Shown here: piece by piece, positions 25,401 to 38,435 of the stretch
How positions within the stretch are numbered: the stretch's first letter is position 1
How the letters are laid out: the number at the start of each line of letters is the position of its first letter
Assembly: GCA_949316495.1 (NCBI GenBank)
Contig: OX439008.1
Location: forward strand, 2,280,501 to 2,344,500
Origin: Amphiduros pacificus
Taxonomy: Eukaryota > Annelida > Polychaeta > Phyllodocida > Hesionidae
Direction of reading: 5' to 3'
DNA length: 64,000 nt
The notes under the pieces: model-generated
What the model saw: only the letters and a program-made list of their open reading frames with translations
The model's database searches: none
What the model was told of the DNA's origin: nothing
Translations under genes and position numbers: made by a program

Positions 25401-27292
25401 TGTGTGGCCTTATTAACATGGCAGTCTGCTATTATCTATTGTGTGGCCTTATTAACATGACAGTCTGCTATTATCTATTGTGTGGCCTTATTAACATGGC
25501 AGTCTCCTATTATCTATTGTGTGGCCTTATTAACATGACAGTCTCCTATTATCTATTGTGTGGCCTTATTAACATGGCAGTCTCCTATTATCTATTGTGT
25601 GGCCTTATCAACATGGCAGTCTCCTATTATCTATTGTGTGGCCTTATCAACATGGCAGTCTCCTATTATCTATTGTGTGGCCTTACTGACATGGCAGTCT
25701 CCTATTATCTATTGTGTGGCCTTATTAACATGGCAGTCTCCTATTATCTATTGTGTGGCCTTATTAACATGGCAGTCTCCTATTATCTATTGTGTGGCCC
25801 TATTAACATGGCAGTCTCCTATTATCTATTGTGTGGCCTTACTGACATGGCAGTCTCCTATTATCTATTGTGTGGCCCTATTAACATGGCAGTCTCCTAT
25901 TATCTATTGTGTGGCCTTATCAACATGGCAGTCTCCTATTATCTATTGTGTGGCCTTATTGACATGGCGGTTTCCTATTATCTATTGTGTGGTCTTATTA
26001 ACATGGCAGTCTCCTATTATCTATTGTGTGGCCTTATTAACATGGCAGTCTCCTATTATCTATTGTGTGGCCTTACTGACATGGCAGTCTCCTATTATCT
26101 ATTGTGTGGCCTTATTAACATGGCAGTCTCCTATTATCTATTGTGTGGCCTTATCAACATGGCAGTCTCCTATTATCTATTTTGTGGCCTTATTGACATG
26201 GTGGTTTCCTATTATCTATTGTGTGGTCTTATTAACATGGCAGTCTCCTATTATCTATTGTGTGGCCTTATTGACATGGCAGTCTCCTATTATCTATTGT
26301 GTGGCCTTACTGACATGGCAGTCTCCTATTATCTATTGTGTGGCCTTATTGACATGGCAGTCTCCTATTATCTATTGTGTGGCCTTATTAACATGGCAGT
26401 CTCCTTTTATCTATTGTGTGGCCTTATTAACATGGCAGTCTCCTATTATCTATTGTGTGGCCTTATTAACATGGCAGTCTCCTATTATCTATTGTGTGGC
26501 CTTATTAACATGGCAGTCTCCTATTATCTATTGTGTGGCCTTATTAACATGGCAGTCTCCTATTATCTATTGTGTGGCCTTATTGACATGGCAGTCTCCT
26601 ATTATCTATTGTGTGGCCTTATTGACATGGCAGTCTCCTATTATCTATTGTGTGGCCTTATTAACATGGCAGTCTCCTATTATCTATTGTGTGGCCTTAT
26701 TAACATGGAAGTCTCCTATTATCTATTGTGTGGCCTTATTAACATGGCAGTCTGCTATTATCTATTGTGTGGCCTTATTGACATGGCAGTCTCCTATTAT
26801 CTATTGTGTGGCCTTATTAACATGGCAGTCTCCTATTATCTATTGTGTGGCCTTATTGACATGGCAGTCTCCTATTATCTATTGTGTGGCCTTATTAACA
26901 TGGCAGTCTCCTATTATCTATTGTGTGGCCTTACTGACATGGCAGTCTCCTATTATCTATTGTATGGCCTTACTGACATGGCAGTCTCCTATTATCTATT
27001 GTGTGGCCTTATTAACATGGCAGTCTCCTATTATCTATTGTGTGGCCTTATTAACATGGCAGTCTCCTATTATCTATTGTGTGGCCTTATTGACATGGCA
27101 GTCTCCTATTATCTATTGTGTGGCCTTATTGACATGGCAGTCTCCTATTATCTATTGTGTGGCCTTACTGACATGGCAGTCTCCTATTATCTATTGTGTG
27201 GCCTTATCAACATGGCTGTCTCCTATTATCTACTGTGTGGCCTTATCAACATGGCAGTCTCCGATTATCTATTGTGTGGCCTTATTGACATG
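16489..27292. repeat. 10.8-kb minisatellite of a 39-bp unit, about 277 copies, with higher-order repeats
   Basis: The unit is GCAGTCTCCTATTATCTATT + GTGTGGCCTTATTAACATG. Unit length is almost constant. Variation is concentrated at a few sites: GCAGTC/ACAGTC/GCGGTT, TCC/TGC, ATTAAC/ATTGAC/ATCAAC/ACTGAC and GTGTGG/GTGAGG. Blocks are copied within the array: about 18565-19112 recurs at 19813-20360 (offset 1248 bp = 32 units, one internal change seen), and about 17269-17724 recurs at 19375-19830 (offset 2106 = 54 units). In one frame it reads AVSYYLLCGLINM, a hydrophobic 13-mer; the longest frame (25049-27466) runs 805 codons and ends in a short non-repeat tail. Variants making TGA or TAA are common in the left and middle parts, which argues against a conserved protein. 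Confidence 0.95.
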
Positions 27293-28499
<1,207 letters not shown>

Positions 28500-28604
28500 G
28501 GTGTATGTAGTATCTATGCCAGGTAGGTCACTAAGGTGTATGTAGTATCTATGCCAGGTAGGTCACTAAGGTGTATGTAGTATCTATGCCAGGTAGGTCA
28601 CTAA
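28500..28604. repeat. 35-bp repeat, three identical copies
   Basis: The unit GGTGTATGTAGTATCTATGC + CAGGTAGGTCACTAA is present three times without visible differences. A young, small array. Confidence 0.96.
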
Positions 28605-31461
28605 GGTGACTTGCAATCGTAGACAAGGCCGGTTACTTACTTCCACTTATATCTTCCACAGTAAGCTTTCTATCAGTAGCCGAGAAAATCTCAACCAGAA
28701 ATCTATGTCATGTTTTTTTATTATTATTTATATGTAATCCTGAGGAGCCTGAGTTATCAGTTTTCTTAATTACAAATGTACGTGAAGCCTAAGATCTCAG
28801 ATATTTTGATACAGGGAGCATTTATGAATGGAGCATATCGTAATACGACCAGGTAATTGTTAGCTGTGTCTGTACTAGGCAGGTAATCAACCGATGTCTC
28901 AAAGAAATGTCTCCTTAATACCCATGACCTTCTGAGTATCTACACAAAGAAAAGTCAATAATATTGCTGTGCCCATAGGCCTACATAAACAACAAGGTGT
29001 GTTGGACACAAATGTGCAATTTTTCATTTAATTTAGCACAAAAAATCGTTATATATATTCAAAATATGTCATTTTAGTAGTACAGTCATGTCATCATAAC
29101 GTACCGTGGTGACCTGACTGTGACATAACTGAGATATTTTGATGCAATATTCGATCAACTTTCGGACATGCTGGTCTCAGCGCTGTCAAGCCTTGCCAAA
29201 AACTATCACATATAATTTTGACCGAAACACAAAACTTCCGAATGTATTCACCGCTATGCCATATTCATATCCAAGATTTTCCTCTAAACGTTTGGTATTT
29301 TATGTATCTTCTATATCAATCTATCTATAGGTCACAAATGCTTTGTTATTTCTGCAAATCGTGGAGAATGCGAGATCAAATCTTATTCTATGATTGAAAA
29401 AAAATCTCACAATAAAATGGTGACAAGAAATAAGGAATATTGAGGCGTGGCCTTCATCAGCCTCCAGACAGATGCGATGGCTTTCTCACACTCCTCGCTA
29501 ATTGCTATGTAGCATTAAGTGTCATTTAACAGATCCTCTTTTTGCTGATTAATTTTCTAGGAGTTAAGCACTATACGGGCAACTAATAGAAAGACGTTAG
29601 TTGTCCGGCCAGAGAGGTCATCCATCTTAGCATTCCTCTGTCATATATCAGGCTTCCAGCTTCTGACGGAACTGCACAGAAAACAGGTTCTACGTCAGTG
29701 TTATTTACACCTCAGAAATAAAGAAGCACTCTTTAATGAGTCTTGTATAAGGTCCATATGGCGTGTGTTTCCACGAGAGAACATGTCTGACTTTGAGGGT
29801 GAAACATTTGAGTAAGGACCGGGCGTGGGAGATTTTTAGTTAAGTTAAATAATCAGGAGTTGTGAGTGTAAGCACAGGTTAACCACAAAATATTTTTTGA
29901 TAGTGGTAACCAAATTCTGAAAGCACCAAAGACATGATGGTTGTAAGTTGGGCGAGAAATACCTCCAAATCTCTTAACATGCTTAAGGGCCGAACACGTA
30001 ATGATAACTTATATCTGTCTGTGCAACTCTCTTCTAATTGCAAAACATGTACACGTTGATTGCTGACTCTGCTTAACATAAAATCTTCTCATTTATAAAC
30101 ACCAGATAACAGTATATATACACTTTACATACAGAACTGGATGAATGTCAATAAAGATATGCCAGTGGCATAAGATACATTCACACGTTCTGATTGTCAA
30201 CTTCATATTATAAATGTAAATACATAAGATAAGCTTTTATCATTGCGAATTTAGGCAAGTTATCTTTGTTAGAATTGGCATTTTATAATCACTTTTTATT
30301 TATTATCATTGTGATATGGTAATTATGAATGATTGTTTTGATAAATCCAATGAATCTTATGTAAGGGAATATAGGAATAAAATTATCCGACTTTGCAGGA
30401 ATCTTGTTATTGTTTAATTGATTTCGCAGATTCGATAGAATTGTTCATCAAACTTTCGGGGGAATATTTTTTATACCGTAAGGAAGAACTGATTCCAGCA
30501 TGTTGAATCACATCGCTCAGATTCCACTTGATTGTTGCATAGTTACAGGCGCCTTCGTCAGTTGTGAAATTTTGAAAAATATTACTTCCAAATTAAATTG
30601 TCAGGAAAGGTAAACGAAATAGGAATAGCATCTCATGTTATTTCATTCATGTTATTTAGACATCATATTTGTGAAATGTTGTACAATACGAGACGTGATA
30701 TTAGAATACAAAAGTTAAAACAAATTTTTAATTTCATGACTAGAGTGTGAGCATAGAAGAATGAAAATATCTTTGTCCAAGAGAAATGTTACAATGACGT
30801 ATAGAATTACATGTTTTAATACATAAGCCAATATAGATGTTGGTCAAATGGGGCTATTCAGGCATAAATTGCCTAAAATGAAGGACTGCTCTTGTCAAAA
30901 TAAGCCGAATACATGAATGCACTGCAATGCTTATGGTAATAGAGAGGTCACCACATGCAGGTGACCTCACAACATAAATAAATACTTCAATATCTGTCAA
31001 ACCCAGAGGAACATAGGTACTTGTTAAGTGCATATATGTTTAAATTCAAAGGCCAAAGTCAATGCAACCAGAGTGGACGATTGAGATGAGAAGGTCAAGG
31101 CCAAATCGGAAATGTCCTCAAGAAAACCACATTATTATCATCGAACAGCTGCCTCCTGGATTTAATTAGCAAACATTTGTGTTATAAACCTGAGGACTTC
31201 CTAGAAAGTCAACAGGTTAATATCTTAGCATGTAAGGCCTGACACAGAAGTTTAGGTATAAAGAGCGGCATAATCATGCTGCACCTTAGCCCCGTCACGC
31301 CAGGGCTGCTACCAAACTGTCTCGGTCATCCGTCCATCGCCGACATGTGCAGTGAGTACCCCTGGGGGACTGCAGGGATGGAAGAGCTCTGAACCATTCC
31401 GGACGGTAAATCTGAACCAATCCGGGCAATTCATGTTATTCCAGACGCTCACAACAGAACA
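28605..31461. other. 2.9 kb of unique AT-rich DNA, no gene recognised
   Basis: The longest stretch outside the arrays in this half of the window. Short open frames only (66 codons or fewer) with no domain. A segment at about 29899-29963 (GACATGATGGTTGTAAG...GAGAAATA) is a diverged match to 34172-34240. Just left of the 15-bp array (31385-31455) is the GAGCTCTGAACCATT and GCTCACAACAGAAC sequence that resembles the surroundings of the 41-bp array at 2.3 kb. Confidence 0.5.
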
Positions 31462-32630
31462 GGACGGGTAGAGCAGAGACGGGTAGAGCAGAGGCGGGTA
31501 GAGCAGAGATGGATAAAGCAGAGACGGGAAGAGCAGAGCTGGGTAGAGCAGAGACGGGTAGAGCAGAGACGGGTAGAGCAGAGGCGGGTAGAGCAGAGGC
31601 AGGTAGAGCAGAGAAGGGTAGAGCAGAGACGGGTAGAGCAGAGGCGGGTAGAGCAGAGGCAGGTAGAGCAGAGAAGGGTAGAGCAGAGATCGGTAGAGCA
31701 GAGATCGGTAGAGCAGAGACCGGTAGAGCAGAGACGGGTAGAGCAGAGACGGGTAGAGCAGAGGTGGGTAGAGCAGAGACGGGTAGAGCAGAGGCGGGTA
31801 GAGCAGAGATGGGTAGAGAAGAGGCAGGTAGAGCAGAGGTGGGTAGAGCAGAGGTGGGTAGAGCAGAGGTGGGTAGAGCAGAGATCGGTAGAGCAGAGAC
31901 GGGTAGAGCAGAGACGGGTAGAGCAGAGACGGGTAGAGCAGAGATCGGTAGAGCAGAGGCGGGTAGAGCAGAGATCGGTAGAGCAGAGGCGGGTAGAGCA
32001 GAGGCGGGTAGAGCAGAGACGGGTAGAGCAGAGATGGATAAAGCAGAGACAGGTAGAGCAGAGCTGGGTAGAGCAGAGACAGGTAGAGCAGAGACGGGTA
32101 GAGCAGAGGCGGGTAGAGCAGAGGCAGGTAGAGCAGAGAAGGGTATAGCAGAGATCGGTAGAGCAGAGATCGGTAGAGCAGAGACGGGTAGAGCAGAGAC
32201 GGGTAGAGCAGAGACGGGTAGAGCAGAGCTGGGTAGAGCAGAGACGGGTAGAGCAGAGATCGGTAGAGCAGAGGCGGGTAGAGCAGAGACGGGTAGAGCA
32301 GAGATGGGTAGAGCAGAGACGGGTAGAGCAGAGGCGGGTAGAGCAGAGATGGATAAAGCAGAGATCGGTAGAGCAGAGACGGGTAGAGCAGAGACGGGTA
32401 GAGCAGAGACGGGTAGAGCAGAGACGGGTAGAGCAGAGACGGGTAGAGCAGAGACGGGTAGAGCAGAGACGGGTAGAGCAGAGGCGGGTAGAGCAGAGAT
32501 GGATAAAGCAGAGGTGGGTAGAGCAGAGGTGGGTAGAGCAGAGACGGGTAGAGCAGAGACGGGTAGAGCAGAGATGGGTAGAGCAGAGACGGGTAGAGCA
32601 GAGGTGGGTAGAGCAGAGATCGGTAGAGCT
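31462..32630 (+). repeat. 15-bp minisatellite (GAGCAGAGACGGGTA), about 78 copies
   Basis: Strictly 15-bp units GAGCAGAGACGGGTA, with variation almost confined to the five bases between GCAGAG and GGTA (ACG, GCG, ATC, GTG, CTG, AAG). A GATGGATAAAGCA variant recurs at about 31507, 32034, 32349 and 32499, marking copied blocks. Frames are open on both strands (GRAET on plus; ALPVS and STRLC on minus; up to 427 codons), explained by the stop-free 15-mer. An inverted relative lies at 35077-35385. Confidence 0.95.
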
Positions 32631-33655
32631 GAACATAGTTTGGAATGAACCAACATTATTTGAAGCGAGCCAACATATTTTGGAATGAGACAACATAATT
32701 TGGAATAAATCAACATAACTTAGCCTAAACACACAAAGTCTAACATGTACACAGCGGATTTGTCACCTACCAACATATTTACATTTACCTAATTAATTAC
32801 CTGATCATGCATAATTTGTTTTCTATAGATTCACCGAGTTGCATTACGAGTTAACATGAGCATCACAAAAGTCTTTTTGAAAAAGACATAAGACAGATTA
32901 AAAAGTGGTGATGATAACTGAAGGTAGCCAACTTTTGGACTGAAATACTTGAGGTGTGCGTTTAATATTTGAGGTGTACCTATAATAGTTCACTTATTTT
33001 GGGTTGGTGGTGTGTTGTCAGTATGCTGTGGATTAATCCTGCCACGCCTTGCAGGCAGTGGTATATAACCCTAATTAACCCTGTCATATTCTGGCCGATG
33101 TCAGAACTAATTCTATTGAGACTTGCTCAAAGCATTTCTTCTCCAGTTGTCAGCAGCAACCCACTTGAATACATCACACCGCACTTAGCGCTCTGTGGTG
33201 ACCAGCGCTCAACACTCCAGCGTCCTTCAAGGGTGTGACCGTCAATAACAGTTGCTATTTGTTTCTTGTAAGATATTGAATTTTACATAGAAATATTTAA
33301 GAAAAAACTCAAATTTTGATTCCTGGTGTGAGCGTTTAAATTGTAGTGACTGAAAGAGCTATTTTTTGTGGAGAATCCTGGATATGTCATATTAATTATC
33401 GAAAAGAGCACCCATATTTGTTGAATGGTTTGTCTTGTTTTCGGAAACATGAAGGAATAATCAGATATGAGTACTCATAATCCGCAAATGTAATCGAATA
33501 TCATCAAAGTAATGTTCACATTCAGAATTTCTTGTAAAATTATGTTTGTGTGTTCACTACCCTAATTACGACTTAAAAGAATATTTTGATGTCATAGGAT
33601 TATGTGAATGCACCTTAATATCATTTCTGGGAATTTACAACACAAACAAGAAAAC
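32631..33655. other. Unique spacer with short flank repeats
   Basis: Immediately right of the array three or four short words (CAACATAATTTGGAATGA-like) repeat at about 20-28-bp spacing (32640-32720). The rest is unique and no gene was recognised. Confidence 0.5.
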
Positions 33656-34063
33656 TGTCTTCAGACCAACAGTCAATATCTTCAGACCAACAGTCAATAT
33701 CTTCAGACCAACAGTCAATATCTTCAGACCAACAGTCAATGTCGTTACACCAATAGTCAATATCTTTAGACCAACAGTCAATATCTTTACACCAACAATC
33801 AATATCGTTACACCAATAGTCAATATCTTTAGACCAACAGTCAATATCGTTACACCAATAGTCAATATCTTTAGACCAATAATCAATATCTTTACACCAC
33901 CAGTCAATATCTTTACACCAACAGTCAATATCTTCAGACCAACAGTCAATATCGTTACACCAACAGTCAATATCTTTACATCAACAGTCAATATCTTCAG
34001 ACCAACAGTCAATATATTTACACCAACAGTCAATATATTTACACCAACAGTCAATATCCTGTT
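33656..34063. repeat. 21-bp minisatellite, about 19 copies
   Basis: The unit ACCAACAGTCAATATCTTCAG varies at CTTCAG/CTTTAC/CGTTAC. Divisible by 3: it reads RPTVNIF or TPTVNIF on plus and GLKILTV on minus, giving frames of 174 and 139 codons. No other coding evidence. Confidence 0.94.
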
Positions 34064-34980
34064 TAAATGAAGGAAAATCTTTGGTATGGAACCAGCGTGG
34101 AAGATTAAAGAGTTAAATGGGGCATATTCGCCAGTGCATTCGCACGTATTGTGTAAATGCCAAAATCAACTGTGATAACGACAACCAAGCTGTGAGAGCA
34201 CTGAAAACATGATGGCTGTAAGATGGCCAAGAAATATCTTAATTCGCTAGTTAGGATCCTAGAAACGTTTGAAATTGTTGGCAGTAATTTGTGTCACGAT
34301 TCAACTTTCCCAAGTGAATCACCAACCATAAAGGGTGAAGATGTGACATTCAGTCTAAACTTTTACTTCCGGTACACTAATTTTGTTCAATAGCTTGAAG
34401 TTCGATGAACGATTCTCCTAAAAATATTGGAGATAATCGTCGGCCGAAATATCTGATGAATGATGAAAGTAGTTGCATAATTTTCATAATGATCACGACG
34501 CCCTCTGTCGGCCAACCATCACGATCTCTGTGGGAATCTGTGGCATAGGTGTATGTGTGTGTGTGGGGGGGGGGGGGGCTGGCAGAAAATGACTGCACAC
34601 CAGCATAATGCCGCAGTCGGCATGGTTATAGAAGCTGATGCGTTTACCTCTTGATGTGTTGTTGGGTTTGACAGCAGGATAAGCGTATGTGACTATGGCA
34701 ATGTCTCGACCTCTTCCTCTGATGAGGCGAGGCTTCACAACCAAGGTCAATACTAATAATATTCTCTCCATGTCGCGACAACTATGTCATTTTTACATGT
34801 TTGTTTAGTATAGAAGTGAGTTTTTGACATCAAGTTGTCCATTTAACCAATTTTCACCAGTTGATTAATAAAATATAAGCATTAATCACATTAAATCCAG
34901 TATACATTAGATCATGGTTGGCAATCGCTTCAGGTCAACCAATCATCACTCGCCTCACAGAAACAGGAATTGGGAAAGTT
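34064..34980. other. Unique spacer with GT/G-run microsatellite
   Basis: No gene recognised. A TGTGTGTGTG tract followed by about 14 G residues lies at 34552-34580. Segment 34172-34240 is the partner of the dispersed match at 29.9 kb. Confidence 0.5.
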
Positions 34981-35076
34981 ATCTATCTCTCACTTTATCT
35001 CTCACTCTATCTCTCACTCTATCTCTCGCTCTACCTCTCGCTCTATCTCTCACTCTATCTCTCACTCTATCTCTCT
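34981..35076. repeat. 12-bp minisatellite (CTCTATCTCTCA), about 8 copies
   Basis: Pyrimidine-rich 12-bp units CTCTATCTCTCA directly abut the 15-bp array on the right and share its CTCTAC and TCTCT words. It may be a shortened relative of that unit. Confidence 0.85.
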
Positions 35077-35385
35077 GCTCTACCTGCCTCTGCTCTACCC
35101 GTCTCTGCTCTACCCGTCTCTGCTCTACCTGTCTCTGCTCTACCTGCCTCTGCTCTACCCGTCTCTGCTCTACCCGTCTCTGCTCTACCTGTCTCTGCTC
35201 TACCCACCTCTGCTCTACCCGTCTCTGCTCTACCCATCTCTGCTCTACCCGTCTCTGTTTACCCGTCTCTGCTCTACCCATCTCTGCTCTACCCACCTCT
35301 GCTCTACCTGTCTCTGCTCTACCCGTCTCTGCTCTACCCGTCTCTTCTCTACCCACCTCTGATCTAACCACCTCTGATCTACCAC
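35077..35385 (-). repeat. 15-bp minisatellite, inverted copy (CTCTGCTCTACCCGT), about 20 copies
   Basis: Units CTCTGCTCTACCCGT are the reverse complement of the 31.5-32.6 kb unit, with the same pattern of variable positions (CCGT, CTGC, CACC, CATC). One unit near 35257 is shortened and shifts the phase. The two arrays form an inverted pair about 2.4 kb apart. Confidence 0.95.
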
Positions 35386-36120
35386 TAGCACGATGATCAG
35401 TTTACATTATCAAAGAAAAGATGTTTTATTAATCCCACTTACATCTGTAACCCGACCCCTTTTTGAAATAAAAAGCGTGCATTAGTCATATTTCTTGTGT
35501 GCTGTATCAAAACTGAATTCTTGCAAAATTATGTTTGACGGCAAAGCTCTGCCCAATTATGTAGCGTTATTCCTGGTACATGATGGGTCCTGTACCAACC
35601 CTATCCTGGTATATTTCATGTGCATACCAGCCCTATCATTTCACACGCAATATGTACCAACCCCATCATTTCACACGCAATATGTACCAACCCTATCGTT
35701 TCACACGCACACTAGCCCTATTGTATAACATGTATCATGCACTGGACCTATCTCATTTTATTTGAGGGTAAGTTGACCTTATCTGTCAAGAAATAATCTC
35801 ACAAGACAAAAAACCTCATGTTAGATTCTACGATAAATATAATAGTTGTCTGTGATACGCAGCTGCTGTTTGTATTCGAAATCCCACAACAAAAGATCGC
35901 AGTCTACAAACAGCGCCTCTATCGGGCAGATTGAGTTACATCGGAGCAAAAGGGGGACTAAGATATGATAAGGCAAAACCTCGCGTTGATCAGGTGTAGA
36001 GACAAGGTCATCTGAGGGCGGATATGGGCAATCTGCGAGGAGGCAGTAGCTAGTTTGTCATGTCCCCATATCATGTGTGTGGACTTGTAATCACATAAGG
36101 CAGTCTCCGCTTACTCCTTG
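35386..36120. other. Unique spacer with a 30-bp repeat (35626-35711)
   Basis: Within otherwise unique sequence, a 30-bp unit (ACCAGCCCTATCATTTCACA + CGCAATATGT) occurs almost three times. No gene recognised. Confidence 0.6.
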
Positions 36121-36630
36121 GCCTCGCTGAGAATGCCTCGCTGAGAATGCCTCGCTGAGAATGCCTCGCTGAGAATGCCTCGCTGAGAATGCCTCGCTGA
36201 GAATGCCTCGCTGAGAATGCCTCGCTGAGAATGCCTCGCTGAGAATGCCTCGCTGAGAATGCCTCGCTGAGAATGCCTCGCTGAGAATGCCTCGCTGAGA
36301 ATGCCTCGCTGAGAATGCCTCGCTGAGAATGCCTCGCTGAGAATGCCTCGCTGAGAATGCCTCGCTGAGAATGCCTCGCTGAGAATGCCTCGCTGAGAAT
36401 GCCTCGCTGAGAATGCCTCGCTGAGAATGCCTCGCTGAGAATGCCTCGCTGAGAATGCCTCGCTGAGAATGCCTCGCTGAGAATGCCTCGCTGAGAATGC
36501 CTCGCTGAGAATGCCTCGCTGAGAATGCCTCGCTGAGAATGCCTCGCTGAGAATGCCTCGCTGAGAATGCCTCGCTGAGAATGCCTCGCTGAGAATGCCT
36601 CGCTGAGAATGCCTCGCTGAGAATGCCTCG
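36121..36630. repeat. 14-bp satellite, about 36 essentially identical copies
   Basis: GCCTCGCTGAGAAT is repeated without any difference that I can see. On the minus strand it reads ILSEAFSARHSQRG in all three phases (frames of 177-192 codons), a by-product of the stop-free 14-mer. The unit matches the 73-bp unit of 3.7-8.1 kb (GCCTCGCTGAGA ... GAATGCC) with the middle about 10 bases removed. Perfect identity implies very recent expansion. Confidence 0.97.
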
Positions 36631-38015
36631 GCAAAACTCTGCACATCGCAAAATCAGATATTGCGGCAACTGTTACTCAAAGTGCACAGTTATATTGATA
36701 CCATACACAACACAAATAAAACGGTAGTTTATATACATATATTTATCTATATTTATATTATATATATATTTCTCTGCAGTACAAATAGAGGTTATTCCCC
36801 TGTTGCATGAAAACCTGCGATTTAACTTAGCCTGGTCTTTTTACCATGTCTGACTTAATTTCTTGAAGCATATTGAACCCTTTGTCCGGAGTCCAATTTA
36901 AGTCATAGAGCAAGCTGAATGTCTTCACTTGTACCTTTCTTGATTCGGTAGAATTACCTCTGATGTGGAGCTCTTCTAGTGTTCTCCAGTGAAGATCGTT
37001 TACTCAAGAGCAAAATCGTTTTGTCTTCTTAAAACAAATATATATCTCATTGCGAGAATTCAGACTCGCACGAAAGCATACTATTTCTCGCATTTCTCGT
37101 TTTTTATCTATAATATTTGAGGGAGAGCGGATAATGGTGGAAATGTAGGCTTTCTAAACATTTCATCTTCTTGGGGATGATCCTAATGTTATCACTCAGC
37201 TAATTTATAACAAAAACAACATTGTGTGAGTAAACACTTCACATCGGCGCCGAAAAATCAACCATAGGTAAAATTAGTATATACTTGATACATATGAAGA
37301 ACCTTCTTCTACCTTTTCCAGTTAAGTTCAAGGAAGAGTCCATTATTGATTTTGGGTGGAATATTTCCGGATTTATACCACTTATAATGTTACACTTTCC
37401 CTGACTGGCTGTTGGTGATCACGTGACCACTCGCCTCGCAAGTTATTCTGACCAATCAATGATCTATCACTGAGTTCTCAGCTGGTTACCAATGACCGTC
37501 CCAATACACAAAGCTTGTTCACAAGTTTACTGTAAAACATTCAGATATATCAAACTATAAAAAGGGACAATTATAAAACATTGGTTCTAAATGAATCTAG
37601 CCTTCTCCTTTGATCAAGCCTGAATCCAGAACTTCTCTCATCTGAAGCTTATCGTGTGGGGTATGTGACAAGAGGTGATTGGTCTATTTTATGGCAGAAT
37701 CACTTTGTTATCTTCATAGTGTACCTCACAGTAAATATCCCACGACGTACTGCTTAACAAACGGTATAGGATTAACAACACAGGCCTGAAACCCAACGTC
37801 AAGCCTTTATACATTGTTCACTTGAATTGTGTTCTTTCATCTTGAGTCTCTATATTTGGTTTGACATGTTACTCTGCAGTTAGTACCCTTTTTGCGTGTC
37901 TTGTAAACGTTACTGTAGTCATTATGGAGTGGTTAAGTACTCATACATGCACTCATCTCGGAGTGGCTACCCCCACATGTTTCTGTGATCTTATAAATAG
38001 AGCGTGGTCACCTAC
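36631..38015. other. Unique AT-rich DNA; probable intron of the minus-strand gene
   Basis: No exon or repeat array was recognised. If the exon at 38016-38435 is real, this is its first intron or part of it, because the donor lies at 38015-38014 and transcription runs leftwards. Confidence 0.4.
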
Positions 38016-38435
38016 CTTCAGCTTGGCGTAGGCATCGTATATGGACTGTCGTTGTTTTCTGGGAGGGTCGCCGTTCTCAGTGCTATTAGCAGTAGTCACG
38101 TTATTAGCACTTGAGGTGTTAGTCACTGGTTTAGTACACGTATCAGATGTTGTGAGTACGGTGGTGGTGGGGCATTCTACCAGCGTACACTCTCCCTGTG
38201 TGTCCCTCACGTGGGTGATCGTACCGTTAGGGGCCTGCGAGATGGACACCCTCCGCGGGGCAGCGTTACGACGTGAGCCCGGGGTGTGGGTCATACAGAT
38301 GGCCTGCCCCGCCGGGGCGCCCACCCCAGCCCCTCGAGGTGTTCCCAAGTTCTTGTTAGCAGCGGCCGCCGCTTTCTTTCTCATAGTTTGGTTCTTCTTG
38401 CGAACCATCGTCCCCTTCCGTACCAACATTGACAT
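38016..38435 (-). CDS. Candidate first coding exon, unrecognised gene (140 codons)
   Basis: I do not recognise the family. The minus-strand frame opens at an ATG (38435-38433) that is the first after an in-frame TAG about 80 bp upstream, and runs 140 codons to ...SIYDAYAKLK, where AAG|GTAGGTGACC makes a good splice donor. Without splicing the frame continues 20 codons to a stop. The N-terminus is strongly basic (MSMLVRKGTMVRKKNQTMRK) and followed by an alanine run. A Gly/Pro/Ala-rich part and RRVSIS come next, the latter matching the R-R-x-S consensus for protein kinase A. A Thr/Ser/Asn-rich linker and a second basic patch (PPRKQRQS) follow. No signal peptide or membrane segment is visible, so a cytosolic or nuclear N-terminal region is likely. 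Local GC and CpG content is far above the surroundings, as in a promoter-proximal exon. Later exons should lie to the left but were not identified. Confidence 0.5.

Noticed and set aside
31436-32732. Serine/alanine- and glycine/arginine/glutamate-rich proteins of 379-427 residues
   Set aside because: Pure translation of a 15-bp repeat in overlapping frames on both strands. The variable sites change residues freely.
36071-36669. Protein of ILSEAFSARHSQRG repeats
   Set aside because: The 14-bp unit reads the same in all three minus phases. Frames are open only because the 14-mer lacks stops.
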